Below are positions 9,108 through 16,842 of a stretch of DNA of 44,497 bases, piece after piece. Below the pieces are notes generated by a model. It did not search any database. It was not told the origin of the DNA and saw only the letters and a list, made by a program, of their open reading frames with translations. The number at the start of each line of letters is the position of its first letter. The stretch's first letter is position 1. The DNA comes from Alphaproteobacteria bacterium (GTDB lineage Bacteria; Pseudomonadota; Alphaproteobacteria; CAAHEQ01; UBA3637): NCBI GenBank assembly GCA_017962565.1, contig JAGCVC010000010.1, forward strand, positions 1 through 44,497, read 5' to 3'. Position numbers and translations under genes: made by a program.

Positions 9108-9136
9108 TGGACATTTTTGGAAAAATCGTGTAAAAG
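9108..9136 (+). promoter_or_regulatory. Promoter for prfC
   Basis: TGGACA, a 17-bp spacer and TAAAAG with an extended TG lie about 25 bases upstream of the prfC start codon. A weaker TTGCAA at 9071 is an alternative -35 box. Confidence 0.5.
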
Positions 9137-9161
9137 ATTGCCAAAATAAGAAGGACAAAAA

Positions 9162-10745
9162 ATGGAATATAAAACAGACATTATTTCAAAACGCAGAACC
9201 TTTGCGATTATTTCTCACCCGGATGCCGGTAAAACAACCTTAACGGAAAAGTTGTTGTTGTTCGGTGGTGCAATTCAAATGGCTGGTGCTGTGAAGGCAA
9301 AACGTGAACAACGGGCGGCTCGTTCAGACTGGATGAAAGTAGAACAGGAACGCGGAATTTCCGTAGCTTCTTCTGTGATGACTTTTGATTATAAAGGTTG
9401 TACTTTTAATTTGTTGGATACACCGGGACATGAAGATTTTTCGGAAGATACTTATCGTGTTTTGACAGCCGTTGACAGTGCTGTGATGGTGATTGACTGC
9501 GCTAAAGGTATCGAAGCTCAAACATTGAAATTGTTTGAAGTTTGTCGTTTGCGTGATATTCCTATTATCACCTTTGTCAATAAGTTGGACCGGGAAGGGC
9601 AAGATCCTTTTGCGTTGTTATCCGAAATTGAAGATAAGTTGGCATTAGACACTACACCGGCCAGTTGGCCAATCGGTATGGGTAACCGTTTCAAAGGTTG
9701 TTACGATATTTTAAATGACAGATTGATTTTATTAGATAAAGCAGATAAATCACACAAAACCGAACCGGTTGCCGTTGCTGATGGTATTAATGATAAAAAG
9801 TTGGATGATTTACTAACAACACAGGAAGTTTCCGAACTGCGTGAAAATGTAGAAATGGCAAAGGCTTTATGCAAACCGTTTGATGTAAATGCTTACTTGG
9901 AAGGTTCTATGACACCGGTCTTTTTCGGCAGTGCAATTAATAATTTTGGTGTGCAGGAATTATTAGATGGATTGGTAAAATATGCGCCATCTCCACGTGC
10001 CCAAAAAGCAGTCGAAAGAACAGTTGAGCCGACAGAAGACAAGGTGACGGGATTTATTTTTAAAATTCAGGCCAATATGGATCCGAAACACCGGGACAGA
10101 ATTGCTTTTATGCGTATTTGTTCCGGACACTTTAAGAACGGAATGAAGCTGTATCATGTGCGCAGTGAAAAACAGTTATTGATGCACAATCCGGTTTTGT
10201 TTTTGGCACAGGACAGGGAGTTGGCCGAAGAAGCATGGGCCGGTGATATCATGGGTGTTCCTAACCATGGCAATTTGCGCATAGGCGATACGTTGACGGA
10301 AGGTGAAAATTTTTCCTTTACAGGAATACCTTCATTTGCACCGGAATTGTTGCAAAAAGTACGTCCTGTCGATCCGTTAAAAGCCAAACATTTAGGAAAT
10401 GCTTTGATGCAAATTGCGGAAGAGGGCGGTGCTTCTATTTTCAAACCATTGATTGGTAATGAATGGATTGTTGGTGTTGTCGGTGCTTTGCAGTTTCAGA
10501 TTTTGGCTGATCGTATTCGAACAGAATATGAAGTACCGGTTATTTTTGAGCCGACTTCATTTATGACTGCGCGTTGGTTGGAAGGGGATGCAAATGATAT
10601 CAAAAATTTTGTTGATAAAAATCGTCCTAACGCTGCGCAAGATTATGATGGTAATTGGGTATTTTTGGCTCGTAATGATTGGCATTTGAACAAAACAGCC
10701 GAAGATTTTCCGAAAATAAAGTTTTTAAAAACAAAGCAGAATTAA
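9162..10745 (+). CDS. prfC: Peptide chain release factor 3
   Basis: A 527-residue translational GTPase that recycles RF1/RF2 from the ribosome after peptide release. The G-domain motifs are clear: G1 SHPDAGKTTLTEKLL, G2/switch region with QERGISVASS, G3 DTPGHEDF, G4 NKLDRE. RF3-specific C-terminal domains follow (VGALQFQILADRI). Length is typical (about 525-530). The ATG is preceded by AGAAGGAC. It appears monocistronic, divergent from the tRNA-Leu/tig unit. The combination of insert pattern and length separates it from EF-G, LepA and TetM-like proteins. Confidence 0.97.
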   Translation: MEYKTDIISKRRTFAIISHPDAGKTTLTEKLLLFGGAIQMAGAVKAKREQRAARSDWMKVEQERGISVASSVMTFDYKGCTFNLLDTPGHEDFSEDTYRVLTAVDSAVMVIDCAKGIEAQTLKLFEVCRLRDIPIITFVNKLDREGQDPFALLSEIEDKLALDTTPASWPIGMGNRFKGCYDILNDRLILLDKADKSHKTEPVAVADGINDKKLDDLLTTQEVSELRENVEMAKALCKPFDVNAYLEGSMTPVFFGSAINNFGVQELLDGLVKYAPSPRAQKAVERTVEPTEDKVTGFIFKIQANMDPKHRDRIAFMRICSGHFKNGMKLYHVRSEKQLLMHNPVLFLAQDRELAEEAWAGDIMGVPNHGNLRIGDTLTEGENFSFTGIPSFAPELLQKVRPVDPLKAKHLGNALMQIAEEGGASIFKPLIGNEWIVGVVGALQFQILADRIRTEYEVPVIFEPTSFMTARWLEGDANDIKNFVDKNRPNAAQDYDGNWVFLARNDWHLNKTAEDFPKIKFLKTKQN

Positions 10746-10813
10746 TGAAATAGGAAAGTAAGCCTCCTTTTTCTGTATCACTTTTATTTTTGTCAAGCTT
10801 TATCATTTCCTTC

Positions 10814-10842
10814 TTGACATCTTTCTAGTAATATATTACAAT
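10814..10842 (+). promoter_or_regulatory. Near-consensus promoter for orphan gene
   Basis: TTGACA, a 17-bp spacer and TACAAT lie about 35 bases upstream of the start codon at 10877. It is one of the strongest-looking promoters in the window. Confidence 0.75.
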
Positions 10843-10876
10843 TGGTTTACTTTTTTAATTTTAACGGAGGTTTAAA

Positions 10877-11308
10877 ATGGAAGGAAATGTTGTAAAAGTT
10901 ACTCGCGAAAATTTAGAAAAGATAGGCCGTCGTTATGGAGCCAATCGAGAATTTATGGAAAAATTTTACAGAGAATATTCAAATAGTGAATTAAAAGAAG
11001 TGGTATGCACTTGTTCGGCGATGCCAAGTGCGGATTATTATCTTGGAAATAGGCTCGTAATGGAACTCACGGCATCTTACACTGGTTTCAGTACTATGTG
11101 TATGTGTGATTTTGCCGGTGGCTATATTCCTGCAAGAGCTCATTTCTATGTTTATGGAGATGGATTTGTACGCACTTGTTATAGAGATGGTAGCGAAGAT
11201 ATAAGGTGGGAAAAAGGAAGAGAACCCAAAAAAGGTCTTATGAAAGTAGTGCCTTGGTTTAAAAAGAATATTTGGTCAAAAATCACAAATCAACAACATA
11301 CGTTATAA
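10877..11308 (+). CDS. Hypothetical protein, 143 residues
   Basis: I do not recognise this protein. It starts at an ATG with a strong ribosome site (CGGAGG) and has a near-consensus promoter and its own terminator, so it is probably a well-expressed single gene. It has no signal peptide or membrane helix. The N-terminal 40 residues look helical and charged. The middle holds five cysteines, including CTC and CMC pairs within a Gly/Tyr-rich, probably beta-rich stretch (about residues 49-112). The C-terminal end is basic (KKGLMKVVPWFKKN). The Cys pairs could bind a metal, but spacing fits no standard zinc finger that I know. Confidence 0.75.
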   Translation: MEGNVVKVTRENLEKIGRRYGANREFMEKFYREYSNSELKEVVCTCSAMPSADYYLGNRLVMELTASYTGFSTMCMCDFAGGYIPARAHFYVYGDGFVRTCYRDGSEDIRWEKGREPKKGLMKVVPWFKKNIWSKITNQQHTL

Positions 11309-11330
11309 AAGTTTTTCTTAACACAGACAA

Positions 11331-11371
11331 AAAGCGTTTTCGAATTACTTGGAGAAGACGCTTTACTTTTT
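11331..11371 (+). terminator. Intrinsic terminator after orphan gene
   Basis: An 11-bp stem (11331-11341 with 11354-11364, AAAGCGT...ACGCTTT with one G-U pair), a 12-nt loop, then a T-rich tract. It lies 22 bases after the stop codon. Confidence 0.8.
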
Positions 11372-11389
11372 TGATTTTTTATGTATAAT
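11362..11389 (+). promoter_or_regulatory. Promoter for anmK-anmK-amidase operon
   Basis: TTTACT (11362-11367), a 16-bp spacer and an extended -10 box TG-TATAAT (11384-11389). The -35 overlaps the preceding terminator. An in-frame ATG at 11381 lies inside this -10 region, which argues against using it as the translation start. Confidence 0.6.
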
Positions 11390-11425
11390 AAAAGGTGCTT
11401 TATTCACTTTATTAAGGAGATTTTC

Positions 11426-12700
11426 ATGACAAAACACTATGTTATTGGTAATATGACAGGCAATTCGATGGATGCTATTGATTTGGTTTTAACTGAATTT
11501 GATGGTGATAAAATGACGGATATTTGTTCTTTTTCAAAACCATACACCAAACAAATGCAATCCAAAATGGAAGCATTGCGTTCCAAAGTCGGGAACAAAA
11601 CAAAGTCTGAAATTTTGGCTTTGCCTGAATTTAAAGCTATTCATGATGAATATATTCGTCAAGTTGCCGAATGTGTCAATGAAATGTGCAAAAAACATAA
11701 AATCGAAAAAAAGAAAATCTCCGCGATTGGTTTCCATGGTAAGACATTGGATCATAACCCGCCTTCCAGAGCAAAAGTTGAAAAAACAAAACCTTATACA
11801 TTACAAATCGGTTCCGGTAAAATGCTGGCCGATTTAACGGGAATAAAAGTCATTTATGATTTCCGTTCAGCACCTTTGATGGCCGGTTTTGACGGAGCTC
11901 CATTGGTTCCGCCACACAATGCACACATTGCTGCATCTGAAGGTGATGGTTGCTACTATAATGGTGGAAATACTTCTAATTTTGCTTGGATTGTCGGTGG
12001 CGTTGCTCAAGTCGGTGCAGATGCCGGTCCTTTCAATGAATATGTAGATAACTTCATTCGTGATAATACACCGGACAGTTATGATGTCGATGGTAAGTAC
12101 GGCAAAAAAGGTAAATTAAATAAAGACTTATTGCAAAAATGTTTTGATATCGGTCGTGATTACTATGAAAGGGGTTTACCAAAATCCGGTGATCCGCAAT
12201 ATTATCACAAAGACGAGGTCTTTAAAGTTATCAAAGATAAAAAAATATCCATTAACGATGCTGTTTATATATTGGAATATTTTGCGGCTTACATTGCTGT
12301 TCAGGCATTAACTTTAACAGACAAAAAAATCAAATTACCTCCTTTGATTGTTTTATTTGGTGGTGGATGGAAAAACCCAGTTGTTCGTGAAAGCTTTGAT
12401 GCTTTATTGCGAGGGAAAGGGTATATTTTACCTGAACATAAAACAACTTTTGATGATTTCTTAAAGCGTTTCAAAATTGCTCCAACAGTTAAATATTCCA
12501 ATTTTGGAGAAATGATGGAAGCGCGTTTGTTTGCTGATTTAGCTCGTTATAAACTGGACGAAAAGGCTTGGGAAATTCCGGAAATTGTGAAGGCCGGCAA
12601 AAAAGTCGTTTGCGGCGTTGTAGCCCGTCCGAATGCCAGACGTAAAACATATGATGATATGGTCAATTTGGCTGCAAAAGGTTGGCAATCCAATAGTTGA
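11426..12700 (+). CDS. anmK: AnmK-family anhydro-N-acetylmuramic acid kinase, copy 1
   Basis: 424 residues from the ATG at 11426, chosen because AAGGAG stands just before it and the upstream in-frame ATG is inside the promoter. The AnmK family converts 1,6-anhydroMurNAc to MurNAc-6-phosphate during peptidoglycan recycling. Family landmarks are present but divergent: TGNSMDAID replaces the usual SGTSLDG; FHGKTLDH, TLQIGSG and DFRSAPLMAGFDGAPLVPPHNA match closely; NGGNTSN replaces NIGGIAN; and DAGPFN (Asp199, the expected catalytic base) replaces DTGPGN. GGGWKNP and MMEARLFADLA complete the ATP-side fold. It is longer than typical AnmK (about 370) and is followed 22 bases later by a paralogue. 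Kinase activity is likely but sugar specificity may differ. Confidence 0.85.
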   Translation: MTKHYVIGNMTGNSMDAIDLVLTEFDGDKMTDICSFSKPYTKQMQSKMEALRSKVGNKTKSEILALPEFKAIHDEYIRQVAECVNEMCKKHKIEKKKISAIGFHGKTLDHNPPSRAKVEKTKPYTLQIGSGKMLADLTGIKVIYDFRSAPLMAGFDGAPLVPPHNAHIAASEGDGCYYNGGNTSNFAWIVGGVAQVGADAGPFNEYVDNFIRDNTPDSYDVDGKYGKKGKLNKDLLQKCFDIGRDYYERGLPKSGDPQYYHKDEVFKVIKDKKISINDAVYILEYFAAYIAVQALTLTDKKIKLPPLIVLFGGGWKNPVVRESFDALLRGKGYILPEHKTTFDDFLKRFKIAPTVKYSNFGEMMEARLFADLARYKLDEKAWEIPEIVKAGKKVVCGVVARPNARRKTYDDMVNLAAKGWQSNS

Positions 12701-12722
12701 TTTTCTTTTAAAGGAGTTTATT

Positions 12723-14063
12723 ATGGAAAAAGATCGTTACATCGGTATTATGACAGGTAATTCAGATGATGCAATAGATGCGGTACTAACCGAAATTGGT
12801 GGCAATGGGATGACAGATATATACTTTTTTTCTGTACCTTTCTCAAGAGGTATGCAGAAAAAAATGGAGTACCTGCGTAGAAAGGTTCATGGTAAGACTC
12901 GTGAAGAGATTATGAATGTTTCTAAATTTATAGAAATACACGATGAATACGTTCGTCAGGTTGCTGATGCTATTAACAAAATGTGCAAAAAGTTTAACAT
13001 TGACAAATCAAAAGTTTCTGCTATTGGTTTTCATGGTAAAACATTGGATCATAATCCTCCATCAAAAGATAAAGTGTCTCCTTATACTTTGCAAATTGGT
13101 TCTGGTCAAATGTTGGCTGATTTGACGGGAATTCCTGTCTCTTATGATTTTAGAAGTGCGTTTATTAAAGCCGGTCTTGATGCTGCTCCACTGGTTCCTC
13201 TACATAATGCACATATTGCTATTAAAGAAGGAGGGGCTTGTTTCTATAACGGAGGTAATACGTCTAACTTTGCTTGGGTCGTTAAAAACAAAGATAAAAA
13301 TGCTACGGAACCTTATAAAGCGCTTTCTGCTGCCGATGCGGGTCCTTTTAACGAATTTATAGATAATTATATCCGTAGTAATACACAGGATAGTTGTGAT
13401 CTTGATGGTAAGTATGGAAAAAAAGGCAATTTAAATAAAGAATTATTGCAAAAATGTTTTGATATTGGCCGTGATTACTATGAACGAGGTCTGCCAAAAT
13501 CCGGTGATCCGCAGTATTACTATAGAGATAAAGTTTTTGATGCGATTAAAAAGTTAAAAGTTCCTTTTAATGATGCCGTTTACACTTTGGAATATTTCGC
13601 AGCTTATATTGCAGTTCAAGGAGTGACTTTAACACCGAAAGATGTCGTATTGCCAAGTCAATTTCTCTTGTTTGGTGGAGGTTGGAAAAACCCGGTTGTA
13701 CTTAAAAGTTTTGAAGATTTGTTAGCTGGTAAAGGGTATGTTTTACCAGAACACGAAATTCAATTTAAAAAGTTTTTGAACAGATTTAATAAGGTGCCAA
13801 CAGTCAAGTATTCCAAATATGGTAAAGCAATGGAAGCTCGTTTATTTGCGGATTTGGCACGCTATACAATTAAGGGTAAACCCTGGATAACACCGGAAAG
13901 CGAACAGGCAGGTAAAGAGATTTTTTGTGGTCGCTTTGCAAAACCAAATAAAGGACGTAAAGAATACACGGATTATATTAACGAAGCATGTTGTGGTTGG
14001 CAAGCTGAAGAAAAACAAAAAAACTTGTTGAGAATAAAAGAAGTGAAAGGCAAAATCAGATGA
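12723..14063 (+). CDS. AnmK-family kinase, copy 2 (tandem paralogue)
   Basis: 446 residues from the ATG at 12723, preceded by AAAGGAG. It is a clear paralogue of the previous gene along its whole length, sharing for example GRDYYERGLPKSGDPQYY, EYFAAYIAVQ and FGGGWKNPVV. The catalytic-type Asp205 is kept in DAGPFN. It differs by a short insertion before that motif (about residues 190-203) and a longer basic C-terminus. The stop codon overlaps the start of the amidase gene by 4 bases (ATGA), showing translational coupling. Retention of two diverged copies suggests different substrates or a heteromer, since AnmK is normally dimeric; that is inference. Confidence 0.85.
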   Translation: MEKDRYIGIMTGNSDDAIDAVLTEIGGNGMTDIYFFSVPFSRGMQKKMEYLRRKVHGKTREEIMNVSKFIEIHDEYVRQVADAINKMCKKFNIDKSKVSAIGFHGKTLDHNPPSKDKVSPYTLQIGSGQMLADLTGIPVSYDFRSAFIKAGLDAAPLVPLHNAHIAIKEGGACFYNGGNTSNFAWVVKNKDKNATEPYKALSAADAGPFNEFIDNYIRSNTQDSCDLDGKYGKKGNLNKELLQKCFDIGRDYYERGLPKSGDPQYYYRDKVFDAIKKLKVPFNDAVYTLEYFAAYIAVQGVTLTPKDVVLPSQFLLFGGGWKNPVVLKSFEDLLAGKGYVLPEHEIQFKKFLNRFNKVPTVKYSKYGKAMEARLFADLARYTIKGKPWITPESEQAGKEIFCGRFAKPNKGRKEYTDYINEACCGWQAEEKQKNLLRIKEVKGKIR

Positions 14064-14575
14064 AGTTAAATTTGGTTGCAGCTCCTTCGCCGGATTTTGA
14101 AGACAGAAAAGATACCGTTCAATTTATTATTATTCATGCAACGGGTTGTAAGACATTGCAAGAAACATTTGATTGTTTGGCTCGACGTCACGTCAGTGCT
14201 CATTATGTAATTGATGTGGATGGTACGGTTTATGGTCTGGTCGATCCGGATAAGCGGGCTTTTCACTCAGGGGTATCTGATTGGGAAGGTTATTGCGAAA
14301 GAACAGGATTTAAAGGATTAAATGATGCCAGTATCGGAATTGAAATCCAATGTGGTCCTAAAGAAGTATTGGAGAACGGAGAAGTTTGTAAGTTCGATAA
14401 TTTTTCCAATGATCAAATCGCATCATGTGTGGAACTTTGCAAACGATTAATGCGCATATACAATGTCAAGTTGGATCATGTCTTGCGTCACAGTGATGTT
14501 TCTCCGGGCAGAAAATATGATCCGGGTGAAACATTTCCCTGGGATATTTTCAAAAAAATGTTAGAAAAAAAATAA
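14060..14575 (+). CDS. AmpD-like N-acetylmuramoyl-L-alanine amidase
   Basis: A 171-residue Amidase_2/PGRP-fold zinc hydrolase that would cut the lactyl amide between MurNAc (or anhydroMurNAc) and the stem peptide. The probable zinc ligands are visible: His26 (IIIHATG), His144 (RHSDVSPG) and Asp154 (KYDPG); the 10-residue gap between the last two matches AmpD. There is no signal peptide, so the enzyme should act in the cytoplasm, as in muropeptide recycling. It overlaps the second AnmK gene by 4 bases. Together the three genes would strip peptides from anhydro-muropeptides and phosphorylate the sugar. Confidence 0.88.
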   Translation: MKLNLVAAPSPDFEDRKDTVQFIIIHATGCKTLQETFDCLARRHVSAHYVIDVDGTVYGLVDPDKRAFHSGVSDWEGYCERTGFKGLNDASIGIEIQCGPKEVLENGEVCKFDNFSNDQIASCVELCKRLMRIYNVKLDHVLRHSDVSPGRKYDPGETFPWDIFKKMLEKK

Positions 14576-14594
14576 CAATTTAAAAATGCAGGTC

Positions 14595-15074
14595 TTATTT
14601 AAGGATTCTTCGCATAAATCCGTGACATAAAGCAATTGCTAAAGCATCTGCCGCGTCAGGTGGTAATTTATCGGGCAGGGTAGGCATCATTTTTTTGACC
14701 ATCATATCAACTTGCGGTTTGGCCGCATGTCCGACACCGACAACCATTTTTTTGATTTGGTTAGGTGTATATTCCGAAACAGGTATTTGATATAAAGCCG
14801 GTGTCAGCATGGCAACTCCGCGAGCCTGTCCCAATTTCAATGTTGATGTCGGATTGACGTTAACGAATGTTTCTTCAATAGCCGCTTCTTGTGGCGCATA
14901 TTCTGTAATGATTTTAGAAAGAGAAGCATGAATTTGTGCTAACCTTTCCGCCAAAGTTAAATCCGTGTCAGCAGAAATAACCCCGGCCGCTACAAAGGAA
15001 ATAGCAGAACCATTTTTATCAATGATTCCCCAACCTGTGTGACGAAGTCCGGGGTCAAGTCCTAAAATTCGCAT
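14595..15074 (-). CDS. ruvC: Holliday junction endonuclease RuvC
   Basis: A 159-residue nuclease that resolves Holliday junctions with RuvAB. The RNase H-like fold carries acidic catalytic residues in ILGLDPG (Asp7), AAIEETFVNVNP (Glu), and the C-terminal PPDAADALAIALCH pair. Length is typical. Its ATG overlaps the yebC stop codon by one base (TAATG), so the two are translationally coupled. A yebC-ruvC order is common in proteobacteria; ruvA and ruvB do not follow here. Confidence 0.96.
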   Translation of the reverse strand: MRILGLDPGLRHTGWGIIDKNGSAISFVAAGVISADTDLTLAERLAQIHASLSKIITEYAPQEAAIEETFVNVNPTSTLKLGQARGVAMLTPALYQIPVSEYTPNQIKKMVVGVGHAAKPQVDMMVKKMMPTLPDKLPPDAADALAIALCHGFMRRILK

Positions 15075-15826
15075 TAACCGTTTAACTTTTCCAAAATTTC
15101 CGGAGCAATATCCGCATTTGTCGTTACGCGTTGAACATCATCATCATCGTTCAATGCTTCAATGAAGTTCATCAATTTTTCTGCTGTTTCCAAATCGGTA
15201 ACAGGAGTTGGAACCAATACTTTCCAATCCAAACGGCAAACGGTCGGATCACCGAATTTGCTTTCCAAAGCAGCACGGACAGAAAATAAATCATCCGGAT
15301 TGCAATAGATTGTGTGTGTTTCTTCATCGGATTCCACATCATTTGCACCGGCTTCCAAAATTGCTTCAAACATTGTATCGGCATCAGTTGTACTTGCCGG
15401 ATATTCAATCAAACCGACACGTTCAAAGTTGAAAGAAACAGAACCTGTTTCGCCCATCGTTCCACCGCGTTTTGAAAATAAAGAACGTAAATTCGGAGCT
15501 GTACGAGCACGGTTATCAGTCAGTGCTTCCACAATAACGGCAACATTACCTGGTGCAAAACCTTCATAACGAATTTCTTCATAAACTGTATTATCTTCAC
15601 CCGGAGCACCTTTTTTAATAGCACGTTCAATGTTGTCTTTCGGCATATTTTCCGCACGAGCTGCTAAAATAGCAGAACGTAAACGTGGGTTAGAAGCCGG
15701 ATCCGGTAAACCGGTTTTTGCGGCAACTGTAATTTCACGAGCCAACTTTGAAAAGACGCGAGCTCTTGCTGCATCTTGTGCGCCTTTACGGTGCATAATG
15801 TTTTTAAATTGTGAATGACCTGACAT
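15074..15826 (-). CDS. yebC: YebC/PmpR family protein
   Basis: A 250-residue member of the YebC/TACO1 family, described as transcriptional regulators and more recently as helping ribosomes pass difficult sequences such as polyproline. The N-terminus [19 protein letters not shown] is the family signature, followed by [13 protein letters not shown] and an acidic C-terminal domain. Length is typical. AAAGGA precedes the ATG. It is the first gene of the yebC-ruvC operon, driven by the promoter at 15866-15894. Confidence 0.96.
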   Translation of the reverse strand: MSGHSQFKNIMHRKGAQDAARARVFSKLAREITVAAKTGLPDPASNPRLRSAILAARAENMPKDNIERAIKKGAPGEDNTVYEEIRYEGFAPGNVAVIVEALTDNRARTAPNLRSLFSKRGGTMGETGSVSFNFERVGLIEYPASTTDADTMFEAILEAGANDVESDEETHTIYCNPDDLFSVRAALESKFGDPTVCRLDWKVLVPTPVTDLETAEKLMNFIEALNDDDDVQRVTTNADIAPEILEKLNG

Positions 15827-15865
15827 AATGTAATCCTTTCCTAAAAATCTTCCAATCGTTTGGGC

Positions 15866-15894
15866 AATATATCACAAATCAAATTGCCTTGCAA
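15866..15894 (-). promoter_or_regulatory. Promoter for yebC-ruvC
   Basis: On the minus strand, TTGCAA (15894-15889), a 17-bp spacer and TATATT (15871-15866) lie about 40 bases upstream of the yebC start. Confidence 0.65.
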
Positions 15895-15920
15895 GAAGGA
15901 AATGATAAAAATTTTTATGT

Positions 15921-16721
15921 TTAAGTGTTTTCTAAATGTGCTCCAAGACGAACAGGGCGAATTTCTTTGCATAACCCCGTTTCATCATCAGTTTCAACAA
16001 AAACAGCGCATAAGGTAGCTTCTTTTTCCGCTGGAATTAAACGATCCGGATTTGGAGTTGTAAATCGTGTTAAAGCTGTTTCGGTCGTCATACCGATAAT
16101 GGAATAATAATCGCCACACATTCCGATATCGGTGATGTAACCCGTTCCTTTAGGTAAAATCATAGCATCAGCAGTTGGAATATGTGTGTGGGTTCCGGCA
16201 ACCAAACTTGCCTTGCCGTCTGATAAAAATCCCATTGCCATTTTTTCGGAAGTTGCCTCAGCATGCACATCAACGATGATGGCTTGAACATCTTTACCCA
16301 ATACATTTTCTTGATAAAACTTTTCCAAGAAAGGGAAGGGGGCTTCATTGTTACGCATGAATATCTGTCCCAACACCTGAATAATACCGATTTTTCTGCC
16401 GTCTTCCAAAGTGAAAATTGTTGCCCCGTGTCCGATGGTTCCTTCCGGATAATTGATAGGACGAATGATATCCGGATTATCATTTAAAACGGGAAAAATA
16501 TCTTTCTTATCAAAAGTATGATTACCCATTGTAATGACATCAGCACCGGCACGTTTTAAAGCTTCAAACATCTTTGGAGTTAAACCAAAACCATGGGCCG
16601 CATTTTCTGCATTAACAACAATAAAGTCGAGCTGCATTTGTGCTTTTAATTTTGGTAGTTCCTTTAAAACTAATTCTCGTCCTGAACGACCGACAATATC
16701 ACCTAAAAATAAAATTTTCAT
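15921..16721 (-). CDS. ymdB: YmdB-type metallophosphoesterase (TIGR00282 family)
   Basis: 266 residues. The calcineurin-like family it belongs to includes B. subtilis YmdB, a 2',3'-cyclic-nucleotide phosphodiesterase. Metal-binding motifs appear in order: FLGDIVGRSGR, VVNAENAAHG, TMGNHTFDK, VDVHAEATSEK and GTHTHIPTAD. The start is set at the ATG at 16721, 7 bases after AAGGA, rather than the in-frame TTG six bases further upstream. It has its own promoter. The physiological substrate in this organism is not evident from the sequence. Confidence 0.93.
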   Translation of the reverse strand: MKILFLGDIVGRSGRELVLKELPKLKAQMQLDFIVVNAENAAHGFGLTPKMFEALKRAGADVITMGNHTFDKKDIFPVLNDNPDIIRPINYPEGTIGHGATIFTLEDGRKIGIIQVLGQIFMRNNEAPFPFLEKFYQENVLGKDVQAIIVDVHAEATSEKMAMGFLSDGKASLVAGTHTHIPTADAMILPKGTGYITDIGMCGDYYSIIGMTTETALTRFTTPNPDRLIPAEKEATLCAVFVETDDETGLCKEIRPVRLGAHLENT

Positions 16722-16740
16722 CTTCAAATCCTTTTTGGCA

Positions 16741-16768
16741 ATTATAACATAAATATTCTACCTTTCAA
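16741..16768 (-). promoter_or_regulatory. Promoter for ymdB
   Basis: On the minus strand, TTGAAA (16768-16763), a 16-bp spacer and a perfect TATAAT (16746-16741) lie about 20 bases upstream of the start codon. Confidence 0.7.
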
Positions 16769-16842
16769 GCTTTTTATTAACCTGTCATTTACTTTTAAAA
16801 CACATAATACATATATGTTTATTTATCAAATAGGTGGATTCT

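Noticed and set aside
10746-10800. Possible terminator after prfC (AGGAAAG...CCTCCTTTTT)
   Set aside because: The stem is too short and imperfect to support.
11381-11425. Upstream ATG giving a longer AnmK copy 1
   Set aside because: This ATG lies inside the -10 region of the promoter; the ATG at 11426 has AAGGAG and aligns with the family start.
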